Source of the DNA: Rhizobium esperanzae
Lineage (GTDB): Bacteria > Pseudomonadota > Alphaproteobacteria > Rhizobiales > Rhizobiaceae
Assembly (NCBI RefSeq): GCF_014197615.1
Contig: NZ_JACIFY010000005.1
Location: forward strand, 186,001-250,000
Reading direction: 5' to 3'
Length of the DNA: 64,000 bases
Part shown: in pieces, positions 63,105-64,000 of the stretch
Layout of the letters: every line of letters starts with the position of its first letter
Position numbering within the stretch: the first letter of the stretch is position 1
Notes under the pieces: model-generated
What the model saw: the letters and a program-made list of their open reading frames with translations, nothing else
What the model was told of the DNA's origin: nothing
Database searches by the model: none
Translations under genes and position numbers: made by a program

Positions 63105-64000
63105 ATGGCAGTCAGTGCGAACCGGCTCGAACTTCTGCAGATCGCAGATGCAGTGGCGCGCGAAAAGGTCATCGACCGCGAGATCGTGCTGGCCGCAATG
63201 GCCGACGCTATCCAGAAGGCGGCACGCTCCCGTTACGGCACCGAGTCCAACATCCGGGCCGACATCAATCCGAAGACCGGCGAAATCCGTCTGCAGCGCC
63301 TGCTCGAAGTCGTCGACAAGGCCGAGGATTATTCGACGCAGATCCCGCTGGAACTCGCCCGCGACCGCAACCCGGACGCCGCACTCGGCGATTTCATCGC
63401 CGATCCGCTGCCGCCGATGGATTTCGGCCGCATCGCCGCACAGTCCGCCAAGCAGGTGATCGTGCAGAAGGTGCGTGAAGCCGAGCGCGACCGCCAGTTC
63501 GACGAATTCAAGGATCGCACCGGCGAAATCGTCAACGGCACCGTCAAGCGCGTCGAATACGGCAATGTCATCGTCGATCTCGGCCGTGGCGAAGGCATCA
63601 TCCGCCGCGACGAAATGATCCCGCGCGAAAACGTCCGCTACGGCGATCGCGTCCGTGCCTATGTCTACGACGTCCGTCGCGAGCAGCGCGGCCCGCAGAT
63701 CTTCCTGTCGCGCACGCATCCGCAGTTCATGGTGAAGCTGTTCACCATGGAAGTGCCTGAGATTTACGACGGCATCATCCAGGTAAAGTCGGTCGCCCGC
63801 GATCCCGGTTCGCGCGCCAAGATCGCCGTGATCTCGAACGACAGCTCGATCGATCCGGTCGGCGCCTGCGTCGGTATGCGCGGTTCGCGCGTCCAGGCCG
63901 TCGTCGGCGAGCTCCAGGGCGAGAAGATCGACATCATTCCGTGGTCTCAGGATCCGGCGACCTTCGTCGTCAACGCCCTGCAGCCGGCCGAAGTCGCCAA
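63105..64000 (+). CDS. nusA: Transcription termination/antitermination factor NusA (partial, C-terminus outside window)
   Basis: RNA polymerase-binding factor; about 298 residues are present before the window edge. The N-terminal domain opens NRLELLQIADAVAREKVIDREIVLAAM. An S1 domain is at about 135-200 (GEIVNGTVKRVEYGNVIVDLGRGEGIIRRDEMIP), followed by the first KH domain (PEIYDGIIQVKSVARDPGSRAKIAV) and the GACVGMRGSRVQAVVGELQGEKIDII motif. GACGGAGAAAC lies before the ATG. The rest, and probably ylxR and infB, lie past the right edge. Confidence 0.96.
   Translation, partial: MAVSANRLELLQIADAVAREKVIDREIVLAAMADAIQKAARSRYGTESNIRADINPKTGEIRLQRLLEVVDKAEDYSTQIPLELARDRNPDAALGDFIADPLPPMDFGRIAAQSAKQVIVQKVREAERDRQFDEFKDRTGEIVNGTVKRVEYGNVIVDLGRGEGIIRRDEMIPRENVRYGDRVRAYVYDVRREQRGPQIFLSRTHPQFMVKLFTMEVPEIYDGIIQVKSVARDPGSRAKIAVISNDSSIDPVGACVGMRGSRVQAVVGELQGEKIDIIPWSQDPATFVVNALQPAEVA

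Overview
The window is chromosomal DNA from a member of the Rhizobiaceae, most likely the Rhizobium etli / R. leguminosarum group. The evidence is about 60% GC with strong third-position GC, alphaproteobacterial gene neighbourhoods (SRP RNA-dnaX-ybaB-recR, rimP-nusA, dnaK-dnaJ, polA next to a marR gene), promoters of the CTTG-N17-CTATAT type, and an intergenic repeat that looks like a dispersed rhizobial element. Coding density is high. I see no prophage, insertion sequence, CRISPR array, tRNA or rRNA gene, so this is core chromosome with a catabolic cassette in it. Genus assignment rests on recognition, not on a database search.

Layout. 1-3762 (minus): yejA-yejB-yejE peptide/microcin C-type ABC importer, running off the left edge. 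3998-10022 (plus): mepA, mgsA, glk, an MsbA-type exporter, dapB, gpmA. 10062-23019: a C-P lyase locus for phosphonate use, with phnF divergent from phnGHIJKL and a hexapeptide acetyltransferase, then phnCDE1E2, a DUF1045 protein, phnM and phnN. 23040-32316: grpB, a soluble ftsK paralogue, polA, a candidate sRNA, marR and an MHYT-PAS-GGDEF-EAL protein. 32531-41590: M20 peptidase, SH3 protein, penicillin-binding protein 1A, dnaK-dnaJ. 41906-49500: two small regulatory or unknown genes, recF, moeB-like, GNAT, a hydroxyacid dehydrogenase, SH3 protein, PfkB kinase, AEC transporter. 49569-55005: cytochrome c, kdsB, pheA, then a minus-strand run of HIT, nudC, WYL regulator, an 86-residue protein and a VOC protein. 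55092-64000: SRP RNA, dnaX, ybaB, MOSC protein, recR, lytic transglycosylase, GNAT, MFS exporter, rimP and the start of nusA.

How genes work together. PhnCDE1E2 would import phosphonates; PhnGHIJKLM with PhnN would turn them into phosphoribosyl pyrophosphate plus a hydrocarbon. No phnP is present. The DUF1045 protein has two H-x-T motifs of the 2H phosphoesterase type and sits where a cyclic phosphodiesterase is needed. Two Pho-box-like repeats and a perfect TGTCTAT/ATAGACA palindrome suggest joint control by PhoB and PhnF.

Most notable signals outside genes: two near-identical palindromes (CTGCTGACA-N5-TGGCAGCAG) that look like paired operators of the WYL regulator; a two-hairpin RNA with a terminator between polA and marR; a strong promoter followed by a short terminator ahead of rimP-nusA; a second candidate small RNA near 48.3-48.4 kb; long-range complementarity upstream of recF; and two inverted copies of a roughly 53-bp repeat. 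I found no clearly new defence or mobile system.
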